Source: Trebonia sp035571275 | GTDB lineage: Bacteria; Actinomycetota; Actinomycetes; Streptosporangiales; Streptosporangiaceae | DNA: 5,860 nt | Direction of reading: 5' to 3' | NCBI GenBank assembly: GCA_035571275.1 | Contig: DATMKQ010000234.1 | Coordinates: 1 to 5,860, forward strand | Shown: positions 1 to 5,610 of the stretch, in pieces | Layout: the number at the start of each line of letters is the position of its first letter | How positions within the stretch are numbered: the first letter of the stretch is position 1 | Program-made: the position numbers and the translations under genes | The notes under the pieces: model-generated | Told to the model about the DNA's origin: nothing | Database searches by the model: none | What the model saw: only the letters and a program-made list of their open reading frames with translations

Positions 1-435
1 TGCGATGCCGCCGCCTGCCCAGCCGGTGACCATGATTCCCGCGGCGTCGTCCACCGATGCCCGGCCCGGGCCAAGGGTCGCGAGCGCCAGCGAGGCGGCC
101 GAGAGCACCAGCACGTACTCGTACCCGTCACGGAACACGAAGAAGCCGTTCGGCCGGTGCGCCAGCAGTCCAGCGATCAGCATCACCGAGATCACCGCGG
201 CGCACGCCAGCGGCGTGAGCAACCCGACGATGAGCAGGAACCCCGCGCCCAGCTCCGTGACCACGCTCATCCACGCCTGCAGCACGCCATACTTCAGGCC
301 GAGGCCGCTGAACCAGCGCGCGGTCCCCGCGATGCGGCCACCGCCGCGCCAGTGGTTGTATCCGTGCATCATCATCGTCGCCCCCACGACGACGCGCACC
401 AGCAGCAAAGCGACGACAACAGGGGGGTTTCCCAT
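1..435 (-). CDS. DoxX family membrane protein (C-terminus cut by window edge)
   Basis: The minus strand is open from an ATG at 435 to the left edge (145 codons, no stop). The product is strongly hydrophobic, with about four membrane segments near residues 4-24, 51-73, 74-92 and 105-122. The pattern fits DoxX: an N-terminal helix ending in a histidine-containing HGYNHW segment (24-29), then a second helix with a buried glutamate (VVTELGAG, 58-65) and LLTPLA (72-77). The short hydrophilic piece RPNGFFVFRDGYEY (94-107) precedes the last helix. DoxX proteins are usually about 140-180 residues, so little is missing. A GGGAG ribosome binding site (442-446) lies 6 bases before the ATG, which supports this start. 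Some DoxX proteins take part in membrane-linked thiol or oxidative stress responses, but the function here is unknown. It is divergent from the AraC remnant and VOC gene. Family call firm; role not. Confidence 0.85.
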   Translation of the reverse strand, partial: MGNPPVVVALLLVRVVVGATMMMHGYNHWRGGGRIAGTARWFSGLGLKYGVLQAWMSVVTELGAGFLLIVGLLTPLACAAVISVMLIAGLLAHRPNGFFVFRDGYEYVLVLSAASLALATLGPGRASVDDAAGIMVTGWAGGGIA

Positions 436-544
436 CTCAGTCTCCCGGGGTTGGGCGAGGGTGACCGCGGGCGAGCGCGCATTCCACGGCGAACGCCAGC
501 ACTTTCCAGTGATACGCCACGCACCTGGCGAACATGAAGTACGC

Positions 545-567
545 GGGCCGAGGAAGATCCTCGGTCC
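545..567. repeat. Strong inverted repeat / hairpin in the doxX upstream region
   Basis: Arms CCGAGGA (548-554) and TCCTCGG (558-564) are perfect reverse complements around a 3-base loop. The stem extends outward by a G-T (G-U in RNA) pair and two G-C pairs, giving about 10 pairs. It lies some 110 bp upstream of the DoxX start and before the AraC remnant, in DNA with no convincing gene. No T-run follows on either strand, so a standard intrinsic terminator is not supported. It could be an operator or a leader-RNA structure. The pairing is seen directly; any role is inferred. Confidence 0.5.
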
Positions 568-595
568 TGCGGGAGCACAGAGCATCCGTCCGTAA

Positions 596-883
596 CCAGT
601 TCGCATTATTCGGATTCGGAACGGCGGTGCGTTCACCCCCACGGCCGCCCGCTGTCCGCCGTCGAGGTGCCTCGCCCGCGCGGATCGTCGCCTCCCAGTC
701 CGTGCCGCCGTCGCCGACATGGCGCGTGCCGCGGGGCTGTCGACCGCCCACTTCAGCCGGGAGTTCAAGCGAGCCTTCGGCCAGTCGCCCACGGCCTACC
801 GCCGGGTGTGGCCGCCGCCGGCGCGTTACGCCAGGCCGCGGAACCGCACGTTTCGAGAAGAGCAGCGGATGGCGAGTTCATAG
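596..883 (+). pseudogene. AraC-family transcriptional regulator remnant (internally deleted)
   Basis: The plus frame open from 596 to a TAG at 881-883 contains a clear AraC-type helix-turn-helix from about 713 to 811: ADMARAAGLS, then AHFSREFKRAFGQSPTAY. Full-length AraC-type regulators carry a second HTH of about 50 residues after this. Here the sequence jumps almost at once to a proline-rich stretch and RNRTFREE (842-862), which resembles the extreme C-terminal tail I recall from actinobacterial AraC regulators that sit beside VOC genes. No plausible start codon and ribosome binding site give a full N-terminus; upstream residues only faintly resemble the usual leading helix (LARADRRL, 671-694). 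I read this as a decayed gene with an internal deletion, probably once the regulator of the VOC gene that starts nine bases after its stop. It might instead encode a short single-HTH peptide from the ATG at 719 (54 codons), which seems less likely. Confidence 0.65.
608..619. repeat. Tandem ATTCGG hexamer repeat
   Basis: Two adjacent copies of ATTCGG lie at 608-613 and 614-619, in a locally AT-richer patch between DoxX and the AraC remnant. It may be part of a divergent promoter or operator, or coincidence. Only the repeat itself is seen. Confidence 0.3.
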
Positions 884-892
884 GGTTAATTC

Positions 893-1324
893 ATGATCAA
901 GATCACCAACACCCAATTCTGGGTTCACGACCAGGATGAGGCACTTGCCTTCTACACCAAGACGCTTGGCTGGGAGGTCCGGGCCGACGTCACCATCGAA
1001 GCCTGGAACTTCCGCTGGCTCGTAGTCGGCCCTGTCGGACAAGAGGGCATCGGGCTCGTGCTCATGCCGGTCCCGGGCCCGCCGATGCTCGACGAAGAAG
1101 GCAGCGCCGCGCTGGCCGGGCTCGTGGCGCAGGGCGCGGGCGGGACGCTCTTCCTTGAGACCGACGACTGCCAGGCGAGCTACGACGAACTGTCCGCCCG
1201 CGGCGTCACGTTCAACGACCTGCCGATGAAGCAGGCCAATGGCATCGACACCTCGTTCCGCGACCCGTCGGGCAACAACATCCGCCTGACCCAGGTGCTG
1301 GACTTCGACCCGAGCCGCCGTTGA
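893..1324 (+). CDS. VOC family protein (glyoxalase/bleomycin-resistance fold)
   Basis: The 143-residue product is one complete vicinal-oxygen-chelate domain with two beta-alpha-beta-beta-beta halves. Half one runs from KITNTQFWVHDQDEALAFY to about residue 60, including the family signature 'DQDEALAFYTKTLGWEV' (13-29). Half two runs from about residue 82 (GGTLFLETDD) to a C-terminal FRDPSGNNIRLTQ (122-134). Length is normal for the family. The metal-ligand positions look unusual: the last strand, which often carries a glutamate, has arginine (R131) in NNIRL, and the usual histidine in GTLFLE is absent. Metal-dependent catalysis is therefore doubtful, and a binding or resistance role is possible. 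The ATG at 893 is chosen because AGGG (882-885) lies 7 bases upstream; that AGGG overlaps the stop of the AraC remnant in the same frame. The gene converges on the TPR gene with 30 bp between stops. Substrate unknown. Confidence 0.88.
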   Translation: MIKITNTQFWVHDQDEALAFYTKTLGWEVRADVTIEAWNFRWLVVGPVGQEGIGLVLMPVPGPPMLDEEGSAALAGLVAQGAGGTLFLETDDCQASYDELSARGVTFNDLPMKQANGIDTSFRDPSGNNIRLTQVLDFDPSRR

Positions 1325-1354
1325 CACCTCCCCCCAACACGTCGACCCAAGCGG

Positions 1355-2107
1355 TTACGTCGCCGCGGACAAAGCCGCCTCTGCGTCGCGAAGAGCCTGC
1401 TCGGCAGCCTGGATACGCCACGGCTGCAGGTCGGCTTGGCGGGCCAGCATCAAGGCACGGCTCAGCAGGTCGACAGCACGCTGAAGGTTCCCGGCGGCCA
1501 TCTCGGCCTCGCCCAACGCCACGAGAGCGCTCGGGATCCGCCGTGGATCGCCAAGCCTTTCGCGCAGGGCAAGCGAATATCCCAGCTGCCGTACCGCCTC
1601 TCGCGGACGAACGTCCTCAATAAGGTAATAGAAGCCAAGGTGCCGGTGGATCTCCGAGCGTCCGTACAGGTCGCCGCTCTCCTCCACGGCCTCGGCCAGG
1701 CCAAACGACCGCCAGAAGTACGGCATCGCGGCGGCCCAGTCGCGGCGCAGTACCTGGAACACCAACGCCACGCCAAACAGCGCCCGCGCGGTCCCCGCCG
1801 GGTCACCGATTTCTTCCCAGATGGCGAGGGAACCGCGCATCAGCTCCTCTTCGGCGGCCACGTCCGCATCATCAGGTGTATCGCCGCCGACCAGTGTGGT
1901 GATGTTGCGGTAGTGACGCACCATGCCCAAGCCACCAACGGCGAGGGCCTCAGCCTCTCGGTCGCCATCCCGCTCCGCTATTGCCCGCGCTTCGCCGAAC
2001 AGCCTCTCGGCCCCGGTGAAATCCCCTGTGCGGAATGCCGCCTCGATCAACGCCTCGTCAGCTGCCGCGCATACATGGCGAGCAGTCCGCCCAGACTGGA
2101 TTGTCAT
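1355..2107 (-). CDS. Tetratricopeptide repeat (TPR) protein
   Basis: The 250-residue product is almost entirely helical with repeated TPR-like pairs. Examples are residues 18-48 (ALIEAAFRTGDF then AERLFGEARAIAE), 105-140 (ALFGVALVFQVLRRDW then PYFWRSFGLAEA), 148-183 (RHLGFYYLIED then AVRQLGYSLALRE) and 190-225 (ALVALGEAEMAAGNL then AVDLLSRALMLARQ). The loop GDP preceding new helices recurs (101-103, 186-188). There is no signal peptide, membrane segment or enzymatic domain, so it is probably a cytoplasmic protein-protein interaction scaffold. Partner unknown. It follows the TetR gene by 31 bp on the same strand, so co-transcription is likely. The ATG at 2107 lacks a good Shine-Dalgarno sequence, and the frame stays open upstream into the TetR gene, so the start is uncertain. 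TPR call firm; function not inferable beyond association with the P450/TetR cluster. Confidence 0.8.
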   Translation of the reverse strand: MTIQSGRTARHVCAAADEALIEAAFRTGDFTGAERLFGEARAIAERDGDREAEALAVGGLGMVRHYRNITTLVGGDTPDDADVAAEEELMRGSLAIWEEIGDPAGTARALFGVALVFQVLRRDWAAAMPYFWRSFGLAEAVEESGDLYGRSEIHRHLGFYYLIEDVRPREAVRQLGYSLALRERLGDPRRIPSALVALGEAEMAAGNLQRAVDLLSRALMLARQADLQPWRIQAAEQALRDAEAALSAAT

Positions 2108-2115
2108 GACCGACA

Positions 2116-2132
2116 GCGTAAGGCGTTTACGC
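2116..2132. repeat. Inverted repeat in the TetR-TPR gap
   Basis: Arms GCGTAA (2116-2121) and TTACGC (2127-2132) are perfect reverse complements with a 5-base spacer. They fill most of the 31-bp gap between the TetR stop and the TPR start codon. It could be a small hairpin that modulates the TPR gene, or a regulator half-site pair. There is no T-tract, so it is not a convincing terminator. Confidence 0.4.
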
Positions 2133-2138
2133 CGCCTA

Positions 2139-2843
2139 TCAGCCGCTGATGATGCCGTAGGCGCAGAAGTCCCAGATCTCGTCGGCGGTAACGGGACGCA
2201 TGCCGTCGGCGGCGCCGGTTCCGTCGGGGCTGGGATGGCCGCTCGACTGAGCGGCGAACATAACCGTTTCCATCGTGAGCGCGGCGACGCGGCGCGGCGA
2301 CGCGGCGGCCCGCAGCTGGCCCGCGTCCGCGGCGGCCGTGGTCAGCCCCGTCAGCAGGTCAAGCAGTGGCGCGTGCGCCCGGCGCACCTCGGCCGGGTGG
2401 CTGAGCAGGAGCTGGGGCCCGAAGTCGGTGAACAACGGGCGGCGGGCGCGAGGCTCGGGCCGGGACAGCTCGAACAGCAGCTGGACAGCCGTCTTGAGGG
2501 CGGTGGCCGGGTCATCGTGGCCGGCCGCCGCGGCGGCGATCTGGGCGGTGGCACTGCGCAGCGCGTCTTCGAACAGGGCGAGCAAGAGCTCGTGCTTGCC
2601 GTCGAAGTGCTGGTAGAACGAACGCAGCGATTGCCGGGAGCGGTCGACGACTTCCTGGACGGTGAAGTCCGTGGCGCCCTTTTCCGCGATGATCGCCTGG
2701 GCGGCGTCGAGGAACCGCTGGACGCGCTGCTCGGCGCGCTGCTTGGCCGCCCGGGTGGAGCGTTCCACGGCGCGCTGCTTCCAGACCGGCTCATCAGCCG
2801 GCGTGGACGGTACCGTCGCGAGCGCATCCATGTTCTGAGTCAT
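2139..2843 (-). CDS. TetR/AcrR family transcriptional regulator
   Basis: The 234-residue product has a classic TetR N-terminal DNA-binding domain at about residues 42-90. Helix 1 is RFLDAAQAIIAEKG, followed by FTVQEVVDRS, the recognition helix RQSLRSFYQHF, then DGKHELLLALFEDAL. An extra basic segment lies before it (WKQRAVERSTRAAKQRAEQR, 21-40). The C-terminal ligand-binding half (about 95-234) is helical and alanine/leucine-rich, as usual. Such proteins are dimeric repressors released by small ligands. The P450 lies upstream on the same strand, so regulation of that gene and autoregulation are the simplest guesses. ATG 2843 overlaps the stop of a possible small ORF as ATGA; no separate Shine-Dalgarno is visible, consistent with translational coupling or a leaderless transcript. 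Met5 (2831) is an alternative start. Family call firm; ligand unknown. Confidence 0.9.
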   Translation of the reverse strand: MTQNMDALATVPSTPADEPVWKQRAVERSTRAAKQRAEQRVQRFLDAAQAIIAEKGATDFTVQEVVDRSRQSLRSFYQHFDGKHELLLALFEDALRSATAQIAAAAAGHDDPATALKTAVQLLFELSRPEPRARRPLFTDFGPQLLLSHPAEVRRAHAPLLDLLTGLTTAAADAGQLRAAASPRRVAALTMETVMFAAQSSGHPSPDGTGAADGMRPVTADEIWDFCAYGIISG

Positions 2844-3073
2844 ATGTGCAACATTACTGTACGATTACGGAAGGCGGCATACCACTTCGATCGTGTAACT
2901 TCTGCCATCCGCGAGATCGCCGTTTTCGGCGAAGAGAGTCCCGTTACCGACATGCGGTTGCTGCGCCCGGCGAGCGGCGCGGCGCGGAGCTGCGCGGCAC
3001 GGTCGAGATCGTCGGCGAGGTAACGCAGATCACTCATCCAGAACGGATCGTTGTCGCGCCTCCCAGGGACCAC
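2840..3073 (-). CDS. Possible small hypothetical protein translationally coupled to TetR
   Basis: A 77-codon minus-strand frame occupies most of the 306-bp gap between the P450 stop and the TetR start. It is not recognised. Three points support it. A purine-rich GGGGAGGAAGG (3084-3074) directly precedes a GTG at 3073. Its TGA overlaps the TetR ATG by ATGA, a common coupling arrangement. The first half, including MSDLRYLADDLDRAAQLRAA (13-32), has actinobacterial codon use, about 80% G/C at third positions counted by eye. Against it, the second half falls to about 57%, the spacing from GGAGG to GTG is short (4 bases), and the protein has no recognisable domain or cysteine pattern (not a ferredoxin). 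It may be a short leader ORF, a decayed gene or chance. Apart from this frame and the hairpins noted, the gap holds nothing I can identify. Confidence 0.3.
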   Translation of the reverse strand: MVPGRRDNDPFWMSDLRYLADDLDRAAQLRAAPLAGRSNRMSVTGLSSPKTAISRMAEVTRSKWYAAFRNRTVMLHI

Positions 3074-3088
3074 CCTTCCTCCCCTGGG
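3062..3088. repeat. Inverted repeat enclosing the small ORF start codon
   Basis: CCCAGGG (3062-3068) and CCCTGGG (3082-3088) form a perfect 7-bp stem with a 13-base loop. Read on the minus strand, the Shine-Dalgarno of the putative small ORF starts in one arm, the GTG start lies in the loop, and codons 3-4 are in the other arm. It could gate translation, or act as a poor terminator after the P450 gene. No T-run follows. Pairing is seen; role is inferred. Confidence 0.35.
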
Positions 3089-3130
3089 TGAGTCATTATC
3101 GAGGGTTACGGAACCACGATCAGCGGCAGT

Positions 3131-3145
3131 TGGCGTGCCGCGCCA
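3131..3145 (-). terminator. Weak hairpin just after the P450 stop
   Basis: TGGCG (3131-3135) pairs with CGCCA (3141-3145) around a 5-base loop, beginning 4 bases downstream of the P450 stop codon. With a 5-bp stem and no U-tract, this is at best a weak terminator or RNA 3'-end stabiliser, and readthrough toward TetR is plausible. Confidence 0.2.
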
Positions 3146-3149
3146 GAGG

Positions 3150-4391
3150 TCAGCAAGTGAACTGACAGGGCAGGCGCTTGATGCCGTTGACGAAGTTGGA
3201 CAGCAGGCGGTCCGGTTCGCCGACGGTGATGTCGGGGACGCGGGTGAGCAGTTCGCGCAGCATGACGGTGATCTCGCGGCGGGCGAGGTGCGAACCCAGG
3301 CAAAAATGCGGCCCCGGCGCGCCGAAGCCGACGTGCGGGTTCGGTGACCGAGTGATGTCGAACCGATCGGGGTCGGTGAACATCGTCTCGTCGCGGTTCG
3401 CCGAGTAGTAGAACAGCGCTACCTTGTCGCCCTCGTGGTAGTCCTGCCCGTTCATCGTGTAGTCCCCGGTGAGGGTGCGCCGCATGTACAGGACCGGCGA
3501 GGCGTAGCGCACGATCTCCTCAGCCGCCCCGCCGATCCGGCCCTCGAGGTCGGCAAGCAGCAGGGCACGCTGCTCCGGGAACTCGGTGAACAGCATCAGC
3601 GCGTGCGACAGCGCGTTGCGGGTGGTCTCGTTCCCGGCCACCGCCAGCAGGACGAAGAACGAGGCAAGCTCGGGGCCGGTCAGCTGTTCTCCGTCTATGT
3701 TCGCGGTCACCAGCGCGGAGACCAGGTCCGCGGCGGGAGCCTGAGCACGGGTTGCGGCCAGGCTGGTGACCAGCTCGGCTAGCGCCTGCCCGGCGCCGAG
3801 CAGCTGGACGACCGCCTCATTCTGATCCTGCGCGACGAACTCAGGATCGAAGCCGGACAAGATGATGTTGCTGTTGGCCAGGACCATCTCGTACTGGTCG
3901 TCGGGGACGCCCATCATGTCGCAGATGATTTTCAGCGGCAGCCTGGCCGCGACCCGCGAGACGAAATCGCCGGGCCCCATGGCCAGCAGGTCATCGACGA
4001 CCGCGGTCGCCGCCCGGCGGACGTCCTCCTCGAACCTGGCGATCATCTGCGGCGTGAACGCGCGGGAGACGATCCGGCGCAGCCTGGCGTGCCTCGGGTC
4101 GTCCATGTTGATCATCGAGCCGAAGTACTCGTTGAACTCGACCGGCAGGTCCCCGATGCTCGTCGCGCCCCGGCTTGAACTGAACACCTCCGGGTGCCTG
4201 CTCGCCTCGACGACGTCGGCGTACCGCACCAAGGCGTAGTACCCCGGGCCCGTCTCGATGAAGGGCACGTCAGGCTCGGCGAAGAACCGCGGTCGCGGCT
4301 CGGCTCGCAGCAAGGCGAACGAGGCAGCGCGTTCAGCCAGCGGCAGACCCCAGAACTCGGTGGCCGACAGGTCGATCCCGGCAACAGTCAT
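3150..4391 (-). CDS. Cytochrome P450 (CYP125/124/142-like by motif)
   Basis: This is a complete soluble bacterial class I P450 of 413 residues, a heme monooxygenase that hydroxylates a hydrophobic substrate with electrons from a ferredoxin. The I-helix oxygen-activation motif is AGNETT (252-257). The K-helix ExxR is E292-R295 (EEIVR). The heme loop is FGAPGPHFCLG (356-366) with Cys364 as axial thiolate; HARLRR (101-106) is the C-helix heme-propionate contact. The 11-residue heme loop and the stretches SANRDE (330-335) and RFDITRSPNPHVGFG (343-357) resemble the actinobacterial CYP124/125/142 group, known for sterol and branched-lipid oxidation; this sub-assignment is by recollection and the substrate is unproven. 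The Shine-Dalgarno AGGAAGG (4407-4401) serves either the ATG at 4391 (9-base spacing) or a GTG one codon earlier (4394, 6-base spacing). No ferredoxin gene is visible nearby. It heads the leftward P450-TetR-TPR cluster and diverges from the flavoprotein gene. Confidence 0.95.
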   Translation of the reverse strand: MTVAGIDLSATEFWGLPLAERAASFALLRAEPRPRFFAEPDVPFIETGPGYYALVRYADVVEASRHPEVFSSSRGATSIGDLPVEFNEYFGSMINMDDPRHARLRRIVSRAFTPQMIARFEEDVRRAATAVVDDLLAMGPGDFVSRVAARLPLKIICDMMGVPDDQYEMVLANSNIILSGFDPEFVAQDQNEAVVQLLGAGQALAELVTSLAATRAQAPAADLVSALVTANIDGEQLTGPELASFFVLLAVAGNETTRNALSHALMLFTEFPEQRALLLADLEGRIGGAAEEIVRYASPVLYMRRTLTGDYTMNGQDYHEGDKVALFYYSANRDETMFTDPDRFDITRSPNPHVGFGAPGPHFCLGSHLARREITVMLRELLTRVPDITVGEPDRLLSNFVNGIKRLPCQFTC

Positions 4392-4465
4392 CACCCGCCG
4401 CCTTCCTGAGAACCTTTTCCTACTACATCACGGCGTCCCCGGCTCGGACTAGACGCAGCGGATCT

Positions 4466-4482
4466 ATTGCTGGTTTAGCAAT
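4466..4482. promoter_or_regulatory. Palindrome in the divergent P450 / flavoprotein promoter region
   Basis: Perfect 6-bp arms ATTGCT (4466-4471) and AGCAAT (4477-4482) are separated by GGTTT. The element lies in the AT-richer part of the 131-bp region between the two divergent start codons, 74 bp from the P450 ATG and 40 bp from the flavoprotein ATG. Size and placement fit an operator for a dimeric regulator acting on one or both genes. The neighbouring TetR is a candidate, but nothing in the sequence links them. I could not settle -35/-10 boxes for either gene. Confidence 0.4.
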
Positions 4483-4522
4483 GAAATTTGCCATCTTCCC
4501 GCGCCGCGGCACATGGTGGGGT

Positions 4523-5554
4523 ATGAACGAGAACAACGAGAGCTATGACGTCGTAGTGATCGGCGGGGGCGCCGCAGGGCTGGCCGGGGCGGTGGCGCTG
4601 GCGCGGTCCCGCCGGTCGGTGCTGGTGATCGACTCGGGCGAGCCGCGCAACGCGCCGGCCTCGCATGTGCACAACTTCCTCACCCGTGACGGCACGCCGC
4701 CCGGTGAGATCTACGCGGCCGGCCGCGAGGAGGTCGCCACGTACGGAGGGCAGGTCGTGACCGGCCGGGTCACCGCGCTGAGCCGGGATGGCGAGCACTT
4801 CCGGGTTCAGGTAGGTGACAGGGACGTGACCGCGCGGCGGTTGCTGATGGCGACCGGGCTGCGTGATGAGCTTCCCGAGGTGCCTGGCCTGGCCGCCCGG
4901 TGGGGAATCGACGTCCTGCACTGTCCGTACTGCCATGGCTGGGAAGTCCGTGACCAGCGCGTCGGCATCCTCGCGACCGGTCCGGGCGCGGCCCACCAGG
5001 CGCTGCTGTTCCGCCAGCTCAGCCCGCATGTGACCGTGCTGCGGCACACGGCGCCTGAGCTAGCTCCCGAGCAGCGGGAGCAGTTCGGCGCGCTGGGCAT
5101 CGCGGTCGTGGCGGGCGCGGTCACCCGCGTCGAGGCCAGCGAGAGCGGACTGACCGGAGTCAGCCTCGCCGACGGCTCCTTCGTGCCCTTGGACGCGCTC
5201 ATCGTCGCGCCCCGGATGACCGCGAACGCGGAACTGCTGCTGCCGCTCGGGTTGGTCCCCGCCGAGGTACGGGTCGACGGGCAGGTGATCGGAACCCAGG
5301 TCGAGGCCGGGCCGTCCGGTGCGACCTGCGTGCCCGGAGTGTGGGTGGCCGGCAACCTCGCCGGCATCCAGGCGCAGGTCATCACGTCCGCGGCCGCGGG
5401 GCTGACCGCCGGCGCCGCCATCAACGCCGATCTGGCCGCGGAGGACGCCAGGCGTGCAACGCTGCGCCGTTCTGCTGCCGATTTATTCACCCGGACGTTA
5501 TCGCAGGTTAACCCTGGGGTAGCCGGGTGCAGGGCACTCTTCGGAGGTTCCTAG
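4523..5554 (+). CDS. Thioredoxin reductase-like NAD(P)/FAD-dependent oxidoreductase
   Basis: The 343-residue product has the two-domain layout of low-molecular-weight thioredoxin reductases. There is an N-terminal FAD Rossmann motif (DVVVIGGGAAGLAGAVALA, 9-27) and a redox-active CPYC pair at Cys134/Cys137 (HCPYCHGWE, 133-141). The second nucleotide-binding segment is VGILATGPGAA (147-157), and the C-terminal FAD-contact region is VWVAGNLAGIQAQVITSAAAG (273-293). The active-site CPYCHG differs from the CATCDG of true TrxR, and the HRR motif that binds the NADPH phosphate is missing (VLRHTAPE, 172-179), so a different reductant or a small-molecule dithiol substrate, as in GliT/HlmI-type enzymes, is possible. 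The ATG at 4523 is preferred because homology-like sequence begins there; an in-frame ATG at 4481 would add an unconvincing 14 residues. About 30 C-terminal residues look like an extension and contain two TTA codons. Divergent from the P450. Confidence 0.9.
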   Translation: MNENNESYDVVVIGGGAAGLAGAVALARSRRSVLVIDSGEPRNAPASHVHNFLTRDGTPPGEIYAAGREEVATYGGQVVTGRVTALSRDGEHFRVQVGDRDVTARRLLMATGLRDELPEVPGLAARWGIDVLHCPYCHGWEVRDQRVGILATGPGAAHQALLFRQLSPHVTVLRHTAPELAPEQREQFGALGIAVVAGAVTRVEASESGLTGVSLADGSFVPLDALIVAPRMTANAELLLPLGLVPAEVRVDGQVIGTQVEAGPSGATCVPGVWVAGNLAGIQAQVITSAAAGLTAGAAINADLAAEDARRATLRRSAADLFTRTLSQVNPGVAGCRALFGGS

Positions 5555-5568
5555 CGGATCGGTAGGGT
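5540..5568 (+). promoter_or_regulatory. Candidate promoter for the permease gene
   Basis: TAGGGT (5563-5568), an actinobacterial-style -10, lies 17 bp after TTCGGA (5540-5545), a weak -35. The element straddles the flavoprotein stop codon and ends 53 bp before the permease GTG. It suggests the permease can be transcribed independently, though read-through from the flavoprotein gene is also possible. The match is modest. Confidence 0.3.
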
Positions 5569-5610
5569 GACAGCAGCAATCTTGGGCTCCACCGGGAGGC
5601 TTCACGGAGG

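Noticed and set aside
5..595. Plus-strand 196-codon frame opposite doxX
   Set aside because: Antisense to a clear membrane protein; low-complexity proline/serine/arginine translation.
437..751. Minus-strand 104-codon frame upstream of doxX
   Set aside because: Its 5' half is antisense to the AraC remnant and its 3' end overlaps the doxX ribosome binding region; the translation matches no family I know.
878..1327. Minus-strand frame opposite the VOC gene
   Set aside because: Mirror frame of a clear VOC domain; no domain of its own.
1436..2149. Plus-strand open frame (237 codons) opposite the TPR gene
   Set aside because: No recognisable motif; the minus strand carries clear TPR helices with proper codon bias.
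1923..3023. Long plus-strand open frame (366 codons) across TPR and TetR
   Set aside because: It lies antisense to two genes with clear family motifs; its translation is arginine/glycine-rich with no domain, a usual artefact of high GC.
2844..3149. Possible ferredoxin gene after the P450
   Set aside because: No frame with clustered cysteines on either strand.
4481..4522. Upstream ATG of the flavoprotein (14 extra residues)
   Set aside because: No Shine-Dalgarno before it, it overlaps the palindrome, and the added residues do not resemble the family's N-terminus.
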